The notes under the pieces were generated by a model. The model ran no database searches. It worked only from the letters and a program-made list of their open reading frames with translations, and was not told the origin of the DNA. 64,000 nt of DNA. It comes from Phaeotremella fagi. Taxonomy: Eukaryota; Basidiomycota; Tremellomycetes; Tremellales; Phaeotremellaceae. Numbering within the stretch: position 1 is the stretch's first letter; every line of letters begins with the position of its first letter. Where the stretch lies: assembly GCA_001599715.1 (NCBI GenBank), contig BCHU01000013.1, forward strand, positions 620,001 to 684,000, read 5' to 3'. Position numbers and translations under genes: made by a program. Of the stretch, positions 1 through 12,684 are shown one piece after another.

Positions 1-160
1 TAAGGTACTTTTGACCTCAACGACGATCAAAGGATTTCATCCAATGAGATGAAGTGAAGTTATGATGTGAGGTGAAAAACCATTGTCCGTCGTATCCCCG
101 ACGAGAAGCAAGTTGAAGTCGGATGTTGAAGTCAGAACCCAATCCAGTCCAATATCTCGA

Positions 161-2409
161 TTAACCAGTGCGAAACAATAAAGATTCAATTCCTGGTAAA
201 CCCAAACCGTTCGAATTATTATTTCTCAAACCGGTCGAACTCGATTCTCTCTCTCTTTCAATTTCTCTCTCTCTCTCCATCTCCCTTTCTCTATCCGTAT
301 CCCTATCCCTGTCGATCTGCATTTCATTCTCCCTAGATCGATATTCCGAATTGGGGTTGTTTACGTTGACAGTCGGATTACCAGGATACAGTTTCGGGGA
401 CGGTAACGCGATCATCTCTCTGTCATTGATTGGACCAGATAGAACTAGAGCTGCAAGTGACGGTGGTAGATGTCTAGAATTCTGATTAGATTCTGTATAT
501 TGATTATTGGTGTTCGTATTCGAATTTGCGATATTACTCTGAGACGGACTATCGATGTTTAAATTCACAACCGGCCTATCTGGTGACGAACTTCTAGAGA
601 TTCTTGAACGAGAGTGAGTGTTACGAGACGCAGTCGAACGAGGACTTTTCAGTTTCCTACCACGATCTGGTGATCTTGATTCGGTATAATGAGCAGCGGG
701 TGGTGCAGTTGGTGGTGGACTGATGGGAGCATTTCGATTGTTAGAAGAAGTGGAATAATTGGTTTGACGTGATGAGCTGCCAACGCCAGTGCCAGTTCCT
801 GATCCCGATCCAGTTCCAGAATGATAAGGATGATGACTATGGTGATGAGCCGAATGTTGCGATCGTCGATGTATCGTACCCATCCCAGGATCACTCATAA
901 CATTTCTACCCTGAACACTTGAATAATCTGAATCCTGATATCCTCTAGGTACTTCACTTGAAGCGTAATGATAATGATGTGGTTGTTGGTGTTGGTGTCC
1001 ATGTCCATGTCCATGCTGCTGTTGTTGATGAGGAAGTTGATATCCATGAGGTGGATAACGATGTGGTGAAGGATGATGTTGATTGTGATGTTGAAATGGA
1101 GTTGAGAAACTGTCGATCCCAGGTAAATCTCTATCTCTTGATGAAGCAGCTGATCGAACGGTATGAGGAGGTAAAGGTGGTGGAACGGCGTATGGCACGT
1201 GTCTCGAATCGGAAGCTGTACCAATGATGATTCTTTGATCAGAAAAAGTTCCTCGATGACCAGAAGCAGAAGAGGAAGAGGTAGAGGATGGAAACAAATG
1301 ATAAGGTGGACGTGAATAATGAAGGGGAGTATAAAACGAAGATTCACTAGATGAAGATGGATCTCCTCTCGAGATCGTCGTTACTCCCAAACTAGATGAA
1401 CTTCCCACTTGTGATGATGAAGGTATCGAAGACAAAGTCGCTCCTGCTCCACTAGACGATTCGCCCCAAACTTGTGAAGACGAAGCTTGTTCTTCTCCTT
1501 CCTGCGATAATCGTCGAGACCTAGGTGATAACAAGAGTTGATAATAATCAGCCGGATTCTCTCCTTCAGGAATTTCGCCGTACTGTAAAGTATGCCGTCG
1601 AAGTTTCTGACGTTGATTCTGTTGAAAAAGTCAATTGCAAGTTAAATAAACTCTGAAAGCTGAACACACCTGAAACCAGACTTGGACCTGTCGTTGTGTC
1701 AAACCAACTTCACCTCCTAGCCTTTCTCTCTGAGGACCACTTGGGAATTTCGTCTGCAAGTGTCAGAGTTGTCACCTATGCTCAGACTCACAACTTTCCA
1801 TAATTTAGCCAAAGCCAAAGACTGCGTCCTAGTCATCAAAGCTCTTGTTCTCCTTGGTTTCTGAGGATCCAAAGCTTCAGTTTCTTCGACCAAATCCTCT
1901 TCGATCTCTGAATCAGCGCTTTCCTCATTTGCTGATTCTTGAGATCTAGCTCTTGCCAATTTGTGCCTCGTTTCCGTCGTCAAATTCAATGGATAGCCTG
2001 AAGAAGATGTCGAAGCTGGTGGATGCGGAACACCTAAACCTCTTGATGCAGGCGGTGAAGGTGGTTTATAAGATTCTGAAGGTAAAGGTGGATTCGATTT
2101 CGGATTTGAAGACGACGAAGGTCGATTGTAACTTAATCGAGGTGGTGAAGGTACGGTCAACGATGGTGCTATCCGTTCAGATGACGATTGTCCCGCAAAC
2201 CATATTGGATGAGATTGAGGTGAATAATATCTACTTTCACCAACATAAGGTGTCACGCCAGGAGGTGGTATAGCTTCGTTCGGTGCTCGGGCAGTCTCTT
2301 TCGATTGTTGAACACCTAGATTACCAATTTTACGTGGTGACGAAGCACTAGGTGGTGGTGATGCCAATGAAGAATGACCACCATCTATATGATCGGAGCG
2401 AGATTCCAT
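161..2409 (-). CDS. Homeodomain transcription factor
   Basis: Three exons (2409-1792, 1753-1670, 1618-161) join in frame to give 719 residues. The homeodomain lies at about residues 186-243. Its recognition helix reads QRQVQVWFQNQRQK, with the invariant W, F, N and R of the third helix (W232, F233, N235, R237). Introns of 38 and 51 bases interrupt it, the second exactly between Gln50 and Asn51 of homeodomain numbering. The rest is low-complexity: Ser/Pro-rich, a His/Gln tract, and near the C terminus an alternating Arg/Glu stretch encoded by the CT-rich repeat near 240-310. The protein should act in the nucleus as a sequence-specific DNA-binding regulator; target genes cannot be read from the sequence. 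It is not a mating-type HD1/HD2 pair, because no divergent partner is present. I cannot name the ortholog. The start ATG at 2409 is the first in frame. Confidence 0.88.
240..312. repeat. CT-rich low-complexity tract
   Basis: A pyrimidine-rich run of CTCTCT and TCCCTATCC units on the + strand. On the minus strand it encodes the Arg/Glu/Asp-rich stretch near the C terminus of the homeodomain protein, so it is a coding microsatellite that may vary in length between strains. Confidence 0.8.
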
Positions 2410-5400
2410 TCTCTAAATACCACAAGGTTTTGAGATACAGATAGAAAATCTAGAGAGATGTCAGTCCTTCCCATTCAATTCGGCATCTGAAGATGGTGAT
2501 GGTTTGTTATGTTATTTAAAGAAAACTCTACCTACCCGTATTGGGGATCTCCGTCCGAAAACTATAAATTACCTGGACTGGATATTCGTCACAACGTAAA
2601 GGGAAACGAGTCGACTGTGGATTAAAGTGTAACAATAAAATGAAAGGATTAAAAATAAGTATCTAATCAAACATAACAAGATGAGTTGTTTTAATTAGAT
2701 GAACTAGAGATGCTCTGGAACTTAACTTACCAAAAGAAACAGGGAAGTAACCTAGTATTTTAGTAATAAACGAATTCGTTGGAATGGCGTCGTATGTATA
2801 ACTTTGTACCTCGGGGAATTCAGTTGAATGGAATCTACAGTACAGTACCTAAAATAAATGAGTTAGATCCAAATTGTCTCTAAATAAAGTATTGAAAGTG
2901 CCGAAGGGTTAAGATGCAATAGAGGCGTCTAGGGTATCAAGGGAAGAGAAAAAAACAAAAGAAAAAAAAACAGGGCAAGAGAAAAAAAAAAGGTTGTTGT
3001 GATACAATAAGGTTTTTACGAGTAAATGAGTTAAGTTGTGAATGTCCAGGCGAGAACGGGAGGGAACAAGGTACGAAGCTCGTGCTTTAATTAAGTACGA
3101 TTGAGACAACGTTGTTGTCATAGAAAGATCCATAAATCGAAGGGATTATCGGAAAATAACACAGGCGGAGGTGGAGCGATAAAGGTAGATAGGAAGAAAT
3201 GAATATGATAATGAGAGAATATGATGATCAGCCAAGACGCCAAGAAACGGGAACTATGAACAAAGATAGGTTTTAATTGTGTTGAGCAGCATGAGTCGAT
3301 GATGGAGCTTGAGATTTACGCTCTCGGAAGGGAAATAAACCTTCAGTCGATCCCTATAATTTCCTACGATACCTTAAAATCACGGCAATCTCAGGTATGA
3401 GTTGCGGTAACTTGAATCATCTTTATCTCTTTTGTTTCCTGTCTGTCTCCCTCAAATTTTCGTTCTCTTGTTGGATGTATCATGTTCCACTCTCCAACCT
3501 CGGTCATTTCTTCAAGTTGGAATTCCAAATTAAGCAACTAATCAGGCTGTATCGTATGAATCTTTGAATACTTTGAAAACGCCTCTTGTGCCTTCGATCC
3601 TATCGATCCTTGAATCCATGCCCTATCATCGGCAACGACCCCATCCCACCCCACTCCACAGCTCTGGATATAATCGGGCCGCACAAGGTCGAAGGCAGGA
3701 CGATTCATAAATAACCATAAGCCGAACAGACAAGATGAAAGATACGATGCAGCCACGCAGGGAACATGACAAGAGCAGAGAGACACGAGAGACGAGAGAC
3801 AGGAGACAGGATACGAGAAGGACTGAACTTACAGGAGATGACAAGGTATCACGCTGTCGTTCAGGAGCGATAACGATATCGTAACGATGAACACGGCGTT
3901 TATTTCGAGCACACAATCGAGATGGAGTGAGAGTCTGACGTAAAGAGAGCAAGTAACATGATCAGCGAAAAATGACGAGATCAGGACAGTATCTTCGTAA
4001 AAACTGTAACTTTAAGGCGAAAGTCACTCTCTCACTCACAGCGAATGTAGTCACCCAAGCTCGCCACAATAATACTGCGAGAATCCAAAATTTCTAATCG
4101 GACGTCTCTTTACCCCGTGTGGTTAAGATTAATTGATATTGAGTAATACGATTTTCAAATGTTGAAGTTTATTTAATCCGGGTGACGTGTGCTCTAACGT
4201 AAAAAGAAAAAACGAAAAACTGTGACGATCAGTATGAAAGAGAAACAGCAATTTGAGGATGAAATCAAAAAGTCTAAACGGACCACCATTATATCTCAAA
4301 CTAAGTTGAATCCCAAATCTCAAAGCCTCCATCTATCTCCGTTTGAAATCTCCTTTTTCCATCATTTTGTATCCTTGACACCTCCTTAGATTATTTAAGC
4401 GAGGTCTGACCCCGGGAGAAACAACAGAAACTCCATTCATTTCCCACTCTTGACTGGTGAAATCAAAGGAGCTTTGGTTGAAATCATGATCACATCTCAA
4501 CGAGCTCCAACAGATCTTGTTTGATGGTGTAGAATGAAAGGATACGATAACCAGGTAATGTGACTTACGATTTGGGTGTTGTGAGTGATTCCAACGACAA
4601 CGACAACTGTTGTTTCTCTGCCTGGCAGATCGATTTAATTTAAGATTATGATCTATCCGGATTGGCGTGAGAGAACTAGAATCTAATCAGTTACTGATGA
4701 ATAGGTGAGAGCTAAAAAAAACAAGAAAAGGAAGTGTTTAAAAACCTTTCAAAGGCTCACACAGAAGATTTAAATTATGAGAATGAAAGTGATCATGATG
4801 TAGATGAAGACGTCGTAAACGAATCACTGAAGAATATATCAAATGAAAAGATGAAATTAAATCTCCAAAAAAACGGTATAAAGGAAGGGCGTTGCTCATC
4901 CATCAAATTACAATTCAAAGGGGGGTACACGCCAAATGGCCCCTCAGATATTTTGGTTAATTATATTTAACTCCGTCACGTCGTCAAGTACATGAGAGTC
5001 AAGTACTATCTAGTGACAATGAATAATCGAGTTCTGAGTCCGATAGTTTTTCTTGCAAGAAAGAAGAACAAAAGGAATGGAGGAGAAAAGGGAGAGGAAA
5101 GATGAGCATATCTGGTGGTACTCACTATACTGATTGTACAGATACTTCCTCACACCACTCCGTCCTTTCTTTTTCCTTTCCCAATTGTCAAGATTGATTC
5201 GGTGGTAAAGTCTTTTCGGAAGATGAATAGGCCGTTTGATGCTACCGTTAATAAAGAATTTAATAATTCTTTGGAAGAAACAGAGGACAAACTAGAAGAG
5301 GAAATATGAATGGCATTCGATGAAAAATAATGTTTTACATCTATCTTACAATAATATTCTTTTGTTTTGTTTTGTTTTGATTTCCAATCCATTAAAAGTA

Positions 5401-6257
5401 ACTCAAATTTATCTGCAATTGATCCAATCAATCAATTTGACATCAATCAAATCAATCAATTCCGAGAAAGGAGGAGGAGATAACTTACAGGTCAGTAACT
5501 TAGGTTACCATTACTTTTACGAATCTTAATAAACCCTTACCTCGGACGATAACTTATACCACTTAATATGATCAAGACCGATGTCACCTGAGCCGAGTGA
5601 TTTTAACTTATCTCAGTATGTTATCTACGGCGAATGAATCAGGGCGGCGATGACTAACTACATCAATGGAGATCCCCTTGACGACGACTAGCGCCGAGAG
5701 TTGTTATTTAAGCGAGATTCGGTAAGAGTGGAGGAGGAAAACAAATGTACAATTAATTGCAACTTGTGTGGGTCTGATGGGGGCGCTTGATGAATGATGT
5801 GAAATGCGGAAAGGGTGAAGAAAGTTCATTAAAATGATCGTCACGATTCCTTTGGTTGTGAAGATAACGCGGCAAAGACGGCAAGGATGTATATGATGAT
5901 AATTATCTGTAAGGTACATGTCGAGATTATTCATATCTATCTCACTAGAGAGAGTAAGGGTACTACTGCTTGAAGGATAGGTAGAAAGAACGTCTCGTCA
6001 AAATGCTTCTAGTAGTATGCCACAACCTTGTGCCACAGCTCAGACGTAAAACAATTCATAAATTTATCTACATGCTACAAACAAATCTTGTCATTCGAAT
6101 CATCGTCTCCTAAAAGCATCCTCTGCGGGGGGATCATGATTAAATTTATTGGGGTATAAAGATGAGAGGGGGTATAATGATTGTCGTGTGAATGTGATGA
6201 TGAGGAAGAAAGACAAAACGAAAAAACAACTTTCCCTGGTTTACAATTACCTTGTAA
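2410..6257. other. Gene-poor region upstream of homeodomain gene
   Basis: About 3.8 kb with only short open frames, none with a recognisable domain or a convincing exon chain. It contains poly-A/T runs and a (TTTTG)n run near 5347-5368. Because it lies upstream of a transcription factor gene it may be a long promoter or 5' leader. One AT-rich plus-strand frame at 4734-4970 is charged and hydrophilic but matches nothing I know. An unannotated non-coding RNA cannot be excluded from sequence alone. Confidence 0.5.
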
Positions 6258-9200
6258 TCAAAAACTTTTCAATATCAGTTCAGTTTTATTGATCAACGAA
6301 GAAAGATGATCCAATCCTTCATTCCATTTGATCAAACTGGATCCCGACCCAAATCGGATTTCGGATTCAGAAGATGATTCCGATTCCAATTCAGATTCAG
6401 ATTTGGGGTCGTGTTCAACTTTAATCAATGGCTTCCTACTATTTCCAGTCCCTTTTGATGTTGGCTTTTTGTTGAATCTATCAAAACTCTTCTGAGCAAC
6501 TGATAAAGCTTTCTTGATTGTTTCCCTACGTCCCACACCCTTTTTCGTCGATGCTGAACTTGAGGTCAATGTTGAGTCGAATTTCGTCAAGTAATCAATC
6601 AAATCCTCATCTGCTGTTATTAGTTTCCTCTTAATTCCATGACCACCTAGCCGAGGACATGATAAAAAAGACACACCAGTTGGTTCCATACCCTTCCGAA
6701 CGTGGATATCAAGACAACTTGAATCCGCACAAACACCACCCATCACTTCAGCTGCACAAAGAACAGAGTCCGGCTGTTTACGTGTTCGATTGGTCAGTAT
6801 GATGGAAGCTAAGAAATTCCAATCCACATTCCCGTTATTAGTAGATCCATCTGGTGACAGAGTGGTTGCGGTAGTTTCTGTTGTATTCTTGATCAAAGTT
6901 GAATCGACATGCGGTAAAGTTGTCATCCTGATTTCGGTAGTTGTTAATCCAGGATATCGACTGAGAAGGGGTTTATAGAGACGGAAATTGGTTATCGTTT
7001 TCGGTTCTTCTGACTCCTAAATACAACATTGAATTGTTGTTGATTATATTGAATTCCCAACTCACTTCATGGATCGATGAGGCGCTGCTGAGAGGTAACG
7101 ATTCTTGGTCTTCCATTTTCGTGTCCTGATAAAACGCCAGGTAAGCCGAGATGAACAATACTATACCTTAGTGGGCGAGAAAATAACCCGTACCTCGGGT
7201 TCAACAACATCATCTAAAGATCAGTGATCATGACTTGAACTAAACTCACTGTTTTCGTTCGCTACAGTTACTTGATCAGGAATCAGCAGTACGATTTAGA
7301 GAAAGCACAAACCATCATCCTCTAATACCAGTCAACTCAGAGTTCATCGATCTCACCTACCCTCAATTGCCATAGGGGAACCCATCTCCACCTTGATATC
7401 TACACTTTCTAAAGAGTCAGATAAGAACCGCTGACAGTGACCCACCCTCCTCTTTCACCGCATTGACAGCGTCTTGAATAATATCAGTTGGAGTACTAGT
7501 TCCTGAACCACCGTTCGAATTGATATCCGAAGAAACACCAGAACCACCACCTCGAGCCAAAAGTTTAGCTTTCATTCGTTCGGCGATTTGTTCCTTCAGA
7601 CGTCTAATGGATTCCTCCTTCTCCGCCAATAACCTTTCTCGTTCAATAACGTCGACACCAGGTGGCGCTGATTGCCACCGACTCATCTCCGATGGACTAC
7701 CGCTATCACTCAATTCAGTGTCATCCTCTTCCTCCTCTTCCTCGTCATCCAACTCTAGTATTAATCGATTAGGACGTTGAGGAATCCCTCCGAAAAGTTT
7801 TTTCTTGGTCGGACCAAGCAAACGCGAAGCAACTGAAGTGGGTCGATTTTCTAGATCAGCAGCTGATGGACGTTTACTGGTTCGACTTCGAATATCTGGT
7901 AGTGATGAAAACCCAGGAGCGACGACTGTCTGAGGTACCGGTGGTGGGAGAGTTTTCGAGATGATGGGTGTATCTTCAATTTCACCTTCTTCAGTCTCAT
8001 CAATATCCATTGGAACTTCTATTAAATCCAACATCTCCCTTTCGAGATTCGCGACTTCGATTTCTATCATCTGTTGCTTCTCCTCGTCAAGCATAGCTTC
8101 CATCGAGGGAGGTGAATCGATGATATTTATATTGTTGTCTGAAATGACAACAGGTTTAATCTCCGTTTGAGCCCTCCTTTGTTTCATGCTCTCGAGAACT
8201 TTACGACGACTTTCGAGGAGAGCATTCTTGGTGGCTATCTCCGAGCTAGAGGGAGTTGGTGAATCGAGAGATTGTGTCGGTGTATTCAAGTTTTCAGGTT
8301 TCAGTGGTTGGAGTCGAGGTTTTTTCGATGCTGGAGGGAGGGAATCGACATCGTCGCCATAATACAGTAAAGATCTGGATTCACTACTTGGAGTGTCTCG
8401 ACTTCTCCGAGATGATAGAGAATCACTACGAGAAGGTAAAGGTGGTGGCGGTCTAGCGGGAAGAGTTGAGGCTGAAGGGATAGCATTGACACCTTGCGGC
8501 GTAGCCCTGTTGAGAGATGGTTTCCAGCTCTCGATAGGTCTAACGGAAGAAGTTGGTCTGTTGATAGCGAAGAGTGGAGTTGAATTCTGAGGCATCTTCG
8601 CCGGTACCCAACTTTGTTCAGGGATCATTTTATTCCCCCATCCACTTGATCCACTAGGTGGAGAAGCGACTGAAGGACTCATACGTTCAACCAATTTTTC
8701 TGTCGAACTTTCTGATGAAACACTAAGAGCTCTTCCACTTTTCGTTATTTCAATTTCGATTTCGATATCAGGTGAAGTTGATCTCGACTTGGTGTCAGCT
8801 ACTGTACTACCAGTATCAGGAACTTCAGAGTCCGCCCTAAGATCTTCCCTTGTTACGTGCCATAAAGCCTTCCTTCTTTCTTTAGCATCGATAATCTCTT
8901 GACACGCTTGTGTAACGTATTTCTCCGGTGCACCTCTTTTGATCAATGATTCGGGACTAAAACCTTCTGAAAGGATGTTACGGATGATGTCTAAATATTG
9001 GCGGACTTCACTTGGAGTCATTTCTACGAGATCAGCATTGAGCACTGGAATTGACTCACCTTTTGAATTCGGAGTGATTGGGGTAGTAGCGGAATGAGAA
9101 GTATCGACGTTACCTTTACTTCTTGAGATGGCTGAATCACCACCATTATTGTTTGATTGTCGACTACTTGAAGGCTGTTGATAAGAATTGTAAGTGTTCG

Positions 9201-9552
9201 AGACCACCTGGAGAACCTCATCTTCATCATCACTTATCTCCCCCTCTTCTTTGTCGACAACAACGATTGGTTTGGGTGGCAAAGAGTGCGATGGGATGAA
9301 AGGAAGTGCGGTTGATTGAGTCGATGGCTTGGAGTGGTTCTGGGTTTGAACGATATTTTCCTTTTGTTTCCCTTTACTCTTGCCACCTCTAGCACTTTCT
9401 AAAGCGGCTAGGCGTAATGCAGCGACGTCTCTTTTGTCGGTTCCATTTGACGTGATGGCTGTGACAGTTGAGTTTCGGTGATTAGGTAGTGATGGGGGAA
9501 ATGAGATTACTGGGTTGGGGTTGGCGTTCATGTTGGATGAAGCTGACCCCAT
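6258..9552 (-). CDS. Red1/ZFC3H1-like zinc-finger protein
   Basis: Seven exons (9552-7446, 7408-7361, 7321-7313, 7261-7250, 7213-7194, 7125-7066, 7016-6258) keep one frame and give 1004 residues. The C-terminal part holds a zf-C3H1 type finger of spacing C-x8-C-x4-C-x3-H (C839, C848, C853, H857). A short FRLYKPLLSRYP segment precedes it, like the F/Y-rich segment upstream of the finger in Red1 and ZFC3H1. The N-terminal two thirds is Ser/Pro-rich and disordered, with acidic patches and a coiled-coil-like segment ending ERMKAKLLA. In fission yeast, Red1 is the scaffold of the MTREC complex that feeds meiotic and cryptic transcripts to the nuclear exosome; ZFC3H1 does this in animal PAXT. Function here is inferred from the finger and layout. 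Two exons of 9 and 12 bases are needed to hold the frame, so that part of the model is less certain. Confidence 0.8.
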
Positions 9553-10088
9553 GTGTCATTAGTGAAAGGTTTCGTGTTGTTAGGTAGTGTTGGGAGGACG
9601 TGGATTGAAGTGAATAAACGTAGATTGGTGTGTACAAACAATGTAAATGAACTATGAGCGATCAATGCGATGGTTGTTTGAAGAGACAGATGGAAACACA
9701 AAGAGTCTTTGTTTCGTACGATATACACTGCTTTGTTGGTGCGATGGAATGGAACAGAATAAAGAGAGTACGTTGCTGTGCTGTACAATACACCGATGAC
9801 TATGACGATCGATGAAAGGAGATGTGGTATCTATGAGAAAAAGAAAAGATAAAGCATCAACAGACAATGAAAACAAAGGAGTGATCTGTCGTCCTATTGT
9901 TAGCGACTTTTTCGTGGCGGAATGGTCAAGCGCAGTTTAGAGAATAACATTCATGGAATAGTGGTATACATGACGAAAAAGCGGACTAAAGAACATATGG
10001 GGAGAACTAATAAACATTGAAGGAATGTGATGGACGATAGATAAGTCATAACACAGAGATCCAGACAATCCCTTACCCCTAAACTCCT
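9553..10088. other. Intergenic, promoter of Red1-like gene
   Basis: A 536-base gap between the start of the Red1-like gene and the stop of the first F-box-like gene, both on the minus strand. Only short frames are present and no motif stands out. Confidence 0.5.
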
Positions 10089-11153
10089 TCACTTCTCACC
10101 CAACCACTCTTGAACCTCGTCCTCATCAAATTCTCCCTCCCAATCATTTCTCTTCAAATAGTCACCAAAAGAACAGAAAGTAATCCTGTCCGATATTTTC
10201 GAAAAATGGTCTTCAACGTTCTGTGTAGTTGGATCACCCATTGGATTGTGAAGTATATAGTATCCAAATTTCAAATCCTCTAAAGCAGATGTGTGACTGC
10301 TTCGTTGTCGTTGAACGCCGTCCATCGTTCCTATATTACAGAGCGTATACTTGGTAGAAGTCTTGGGATTAAGCATCCTACAGATTACATCCATGTCGTT
10401 GAAGTCTGGTTGTCGTCCACGCCAGAAGGAACCGGGGATTGATTCAGCTGTTGGGTCTACCCAGTAGACAATGACAACCTCATCGACGTTTCGAGTTCTA
10501 CCGGTGCTGGGATCATATCGACGATAATATGGAAACCTGCCGAAGTCTTCGACAACGAGGATCAACTTTTTCAAATTTGGAGTGTTGATAATTTTGTCGG
10601 CATAACCCATTATCCTCATCGGAGGAAGACAATCCAGATTTCTGATAACAACCTTTTCACAATTTTGGGAAATGAGAAACGGGCACCTCCCTTTGGAAGG
10701 TCCTTGGTCGATCTCAAGACAGAGTGTCCCTTCTTTATGGTAGGACCTCATATTCATAGGCTTGACAAAAAGTCGAAAGACCTTCAAGTCGTCGAATGTG
10801 AGCGGTGAAAAGTGTTTGCATCTGTCACGTTTATGCCAGTAAACGTCAAGATACCTCACTCGTTTGAGGAGCTCATCACGAATGTTCTTGTTGAGGTGTG
10901 TGGTTCTGGTGAGTGGTAAGAAAGGGTGTCTGGATTTCATTTTAGAAGAGAAGAAGGTGGTGGTTCGATACAACAAGTCACAGGAAATACGGAAAAAGAG
11001 TTTGTTGACCCTTGAAGTTTTCGCTAACGTTGATTTATCAACATTTGAGAGGACGTTTGAAAGAAGACCTGAATGGAAGAATCGATATGAAGGTGATTGA
11101 TCACTTCCTCCATCTAACCTAGAGGCTTGAGTAGAAACGATTCTAGAAGTCAT
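10089..11153 (-). CDS. F-box-like protein, tandem copy 1
   Basis: A single-exon gene of 354 residues. Residues about 28-70 look like a divergent F-box: the segment LLSNVLSNVDKSTLAKTSRV is followed by a conserved LF..ISCDLLYR helix. The middle resembles an irregular leucine-rich region (LDVYWHKRD, then LKVFRLFV). The C terminus, FCSFGDYLKRNDWEGEFD, is shared almost word for word with the next two genes upstream. F-box proteins bring substrates to SCF ubiquitin ligases through Skp1; that role is inferred from weak similarity only. No intron is needed. The family is known to me only as hypothetical fungal proteins. Confidence 0.75.
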   Translation of the reverse strand: MTSRIVSTQASRLDGGSDQSPSYRFFHSGLLSNVLSNVDKSTLAKTSRVNKLFFRISCDLLYRTTTFFSSKMKSRHPFLPLTRTTHLNKNIRDELLKRVRYLDVYWHKRDRCKHFSPLTFDDLKVFRLFVKPMNMRSYHKEGTLCLEIDQGPSKGRCPFLISQNCEKVVIRNLDCLPPMRIMGYADKIINTPNLKKLILVVEDFGRFPYYRRYDPSTGRTRNVDEVVIVYWVDPTAESIPGSFWRGRQPDFNDMDVICRMLNPKTSTKYTLCNIGTMDGVQRQRSSHTSALEDLKFGYYILHNPMGDPTTQNVEDHFSKISDRITFCSFGDYLKRNDWEGEFDEDEVQEWLGEK

Positions 11154-11422
11154 CTTGGTTGTTGTTTACTGGGAAAATGATGGTAAAACGTTGAAATCTT
11201 TTCTGTGTTTCAACTTGTGTGTCCATCAATTCGGCGAGAGTGGCACAGATCACAACCATCCCGTTCCTACTGGAACTCCATACTGTATCTCTCATATATT
11301 GAGTCTTGCTACTTCACACAAATCAAGGTGTTTGCTGCTTTGTAGTTAAGAGCTTTGAAAAGACCAAAGTACAAAGTATACATAGACAAGATCATTTGCG
11401 TTACGATAACCAAACCACAAAT

Positions 11423-12556
11423 TCACCTCAGCCACGTTTCAACCTCATCTCTGTCAAACTCATCCTCCCAACCGTTCTTTCTCAGATATGAATTCAAAGT
11501 AAAGAAATCAACCTTCTCGACCAACGACCTCCAGAGCTCTGCTTTCTCACACCCACTTGCTCCACTCATACGGATCCTCAGTTTTTCCATGAAAACCGTT
11601 TCAGCGGATTGGAAATTCTTCGAAAAGGAGAAATCCTTGTCCAAATTCCCGAACCCACATAAAGTATATCGCGTCGTAGAATTAAAATCTATCAAATCGA
11701 CCAAAGTTTGAATTTTGGCAACTCTTTCGATTTTGTTACCCACCCTGGAATATGAAGGATCTGAGTAAACTCCACCATTAGGGTCGTGATATCGATGAAG
11801 CTCTAATTTAGATTTAGATAGCTTGTTTGGTTGCACCATACCAAAAATCAATACGATTTCTGGTAGATTCGGAAATTGAAACCCCTTTGATTTGTCAAAC
11901 TTGAAAGAATCATTAATGATAATGATTAATTTGTTTAGTGAGGGTCTTTTAAATAGTTGTTTCGATACACAATTTAACTGAAGATCTTGGAATGAATCTA
12001 CATTTTTGATCACCAGTGTTTGGATTCCAATACGGTTAAGAGATAAACAACCCTTTTTACATTCATCAAGATAAATCTTCTTCGATCTATTTTCTTCAGT
12101 GCTCATATTCAGTCTGACCACTTTCAAATTCTTCATTTTATGATATTGATCAAATTTCCAATCGCAACCACCTTTTCCCCAATGAAGATTCAAGACCCTG
12201 ACCTTCTGAAGTAAACCATTTCGAATCGTCATAGCATGGAAGTTGTTGGTATCTTTGATTTTTCTGAATGGATTACGAGTTTCGTCGACATCTTGTCGGA
12301 AAGTTATATGACTGAACAGATAATCTGTTGCGATGTCGTTGAATATTGAATGGACTAATGTTGTGCTGACGAGGGTGTTTTTATCAATTTGCGAGAGGAC
12401 GTATGGTAGTAGACCAGCGTTGATGAACCGATGTGACGCTGGTGCTGTGGAGTCGAAATTTGGGAGTAGAGATATTGGTACTCTTTGATTCTTCATCAAT
12501 GGAATTGAATGTTGAAATGGATGAATCCCCGTGTTGCAGGTGTGAGTAAAAAACAT
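11423..12556 (-). CDS. F-box-like protein, tandem copy 2
   Basis: A single-exon gene of up to 377 residues, paralogous to its neighbours on both sides. The F-box-like segment reads LLPYVLSQIDKNTLVSTTLV, and the C terminus LNSYLRKNGWEDEFDRDEV matches copies 1 and 3. A second in-frame ATG at 12496 (MKNQRVPIS) gives an N terminus closer in length to copy 1 and may be the true start. It lies 269 bases from copy 1 and 128 bases from copy 3 with the same orientation, as expected for unequal crossing-over. Divergence between copies is high, so the duplication is not recent. The SCF role is an inference. Confidence 0.75.
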   Translation of the reverse strand: MFFTHTCNTGIHPFQHSIPLMKNQRVPISLLPNFDSTAPASHRFINAGLLPYVLSQIDKNTLVSTTLVHSIFNDIATDYLFSHITFRQDVDETRNPFRKIKDTNNFHAMTIRNGLLQKVRVLNLHWGKGGCDWKFDQYHKMKNLKVVRLNMSTEENRSKKIYLDECKKGCLSLNRIGIQTLVIKNVDSFQDLQLNCVSKQLFKRPSLNKLIIIINDSFKFDKSKGFQFPNLPEIVLIFGMVQPNKLSKSKLELHRYHDPNGGVYSDPSYSRVGNKIERVAKIQTLVDLIDFNSTTRYTLCGFGNLDKDFSFSKNFQSAETVFMEKLRIRMSGASGCEKAELWRSLVEKVDFFTLNSYLRKNGWEDEFDRDEVETWLR

Positions 12557-12684
12557 TCACTGATACAGTTCCTTTGTCTTTCTGTACTCAAAGGACGCAG
12601 AACAGTGAACGGGCGCAGTCGGTTCCAAGACATATTCGTTACTATTCATGAAGAATTACAAGACATACTGTACAGATAATCATC

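Noticed and set aside
168..485. Plus-strand open frame rich in Ser-Leu repeats
   Set aside because: It is the antisense of the Arg/Glu repeat in the homeodomain gene.
3538..3952. Two overlapping minus-strand frames of 82 and 108 codons
   Set aside because: No domain, no exon partners, and leucine/serine composition like random translation of a pyrimidine-rich strand.
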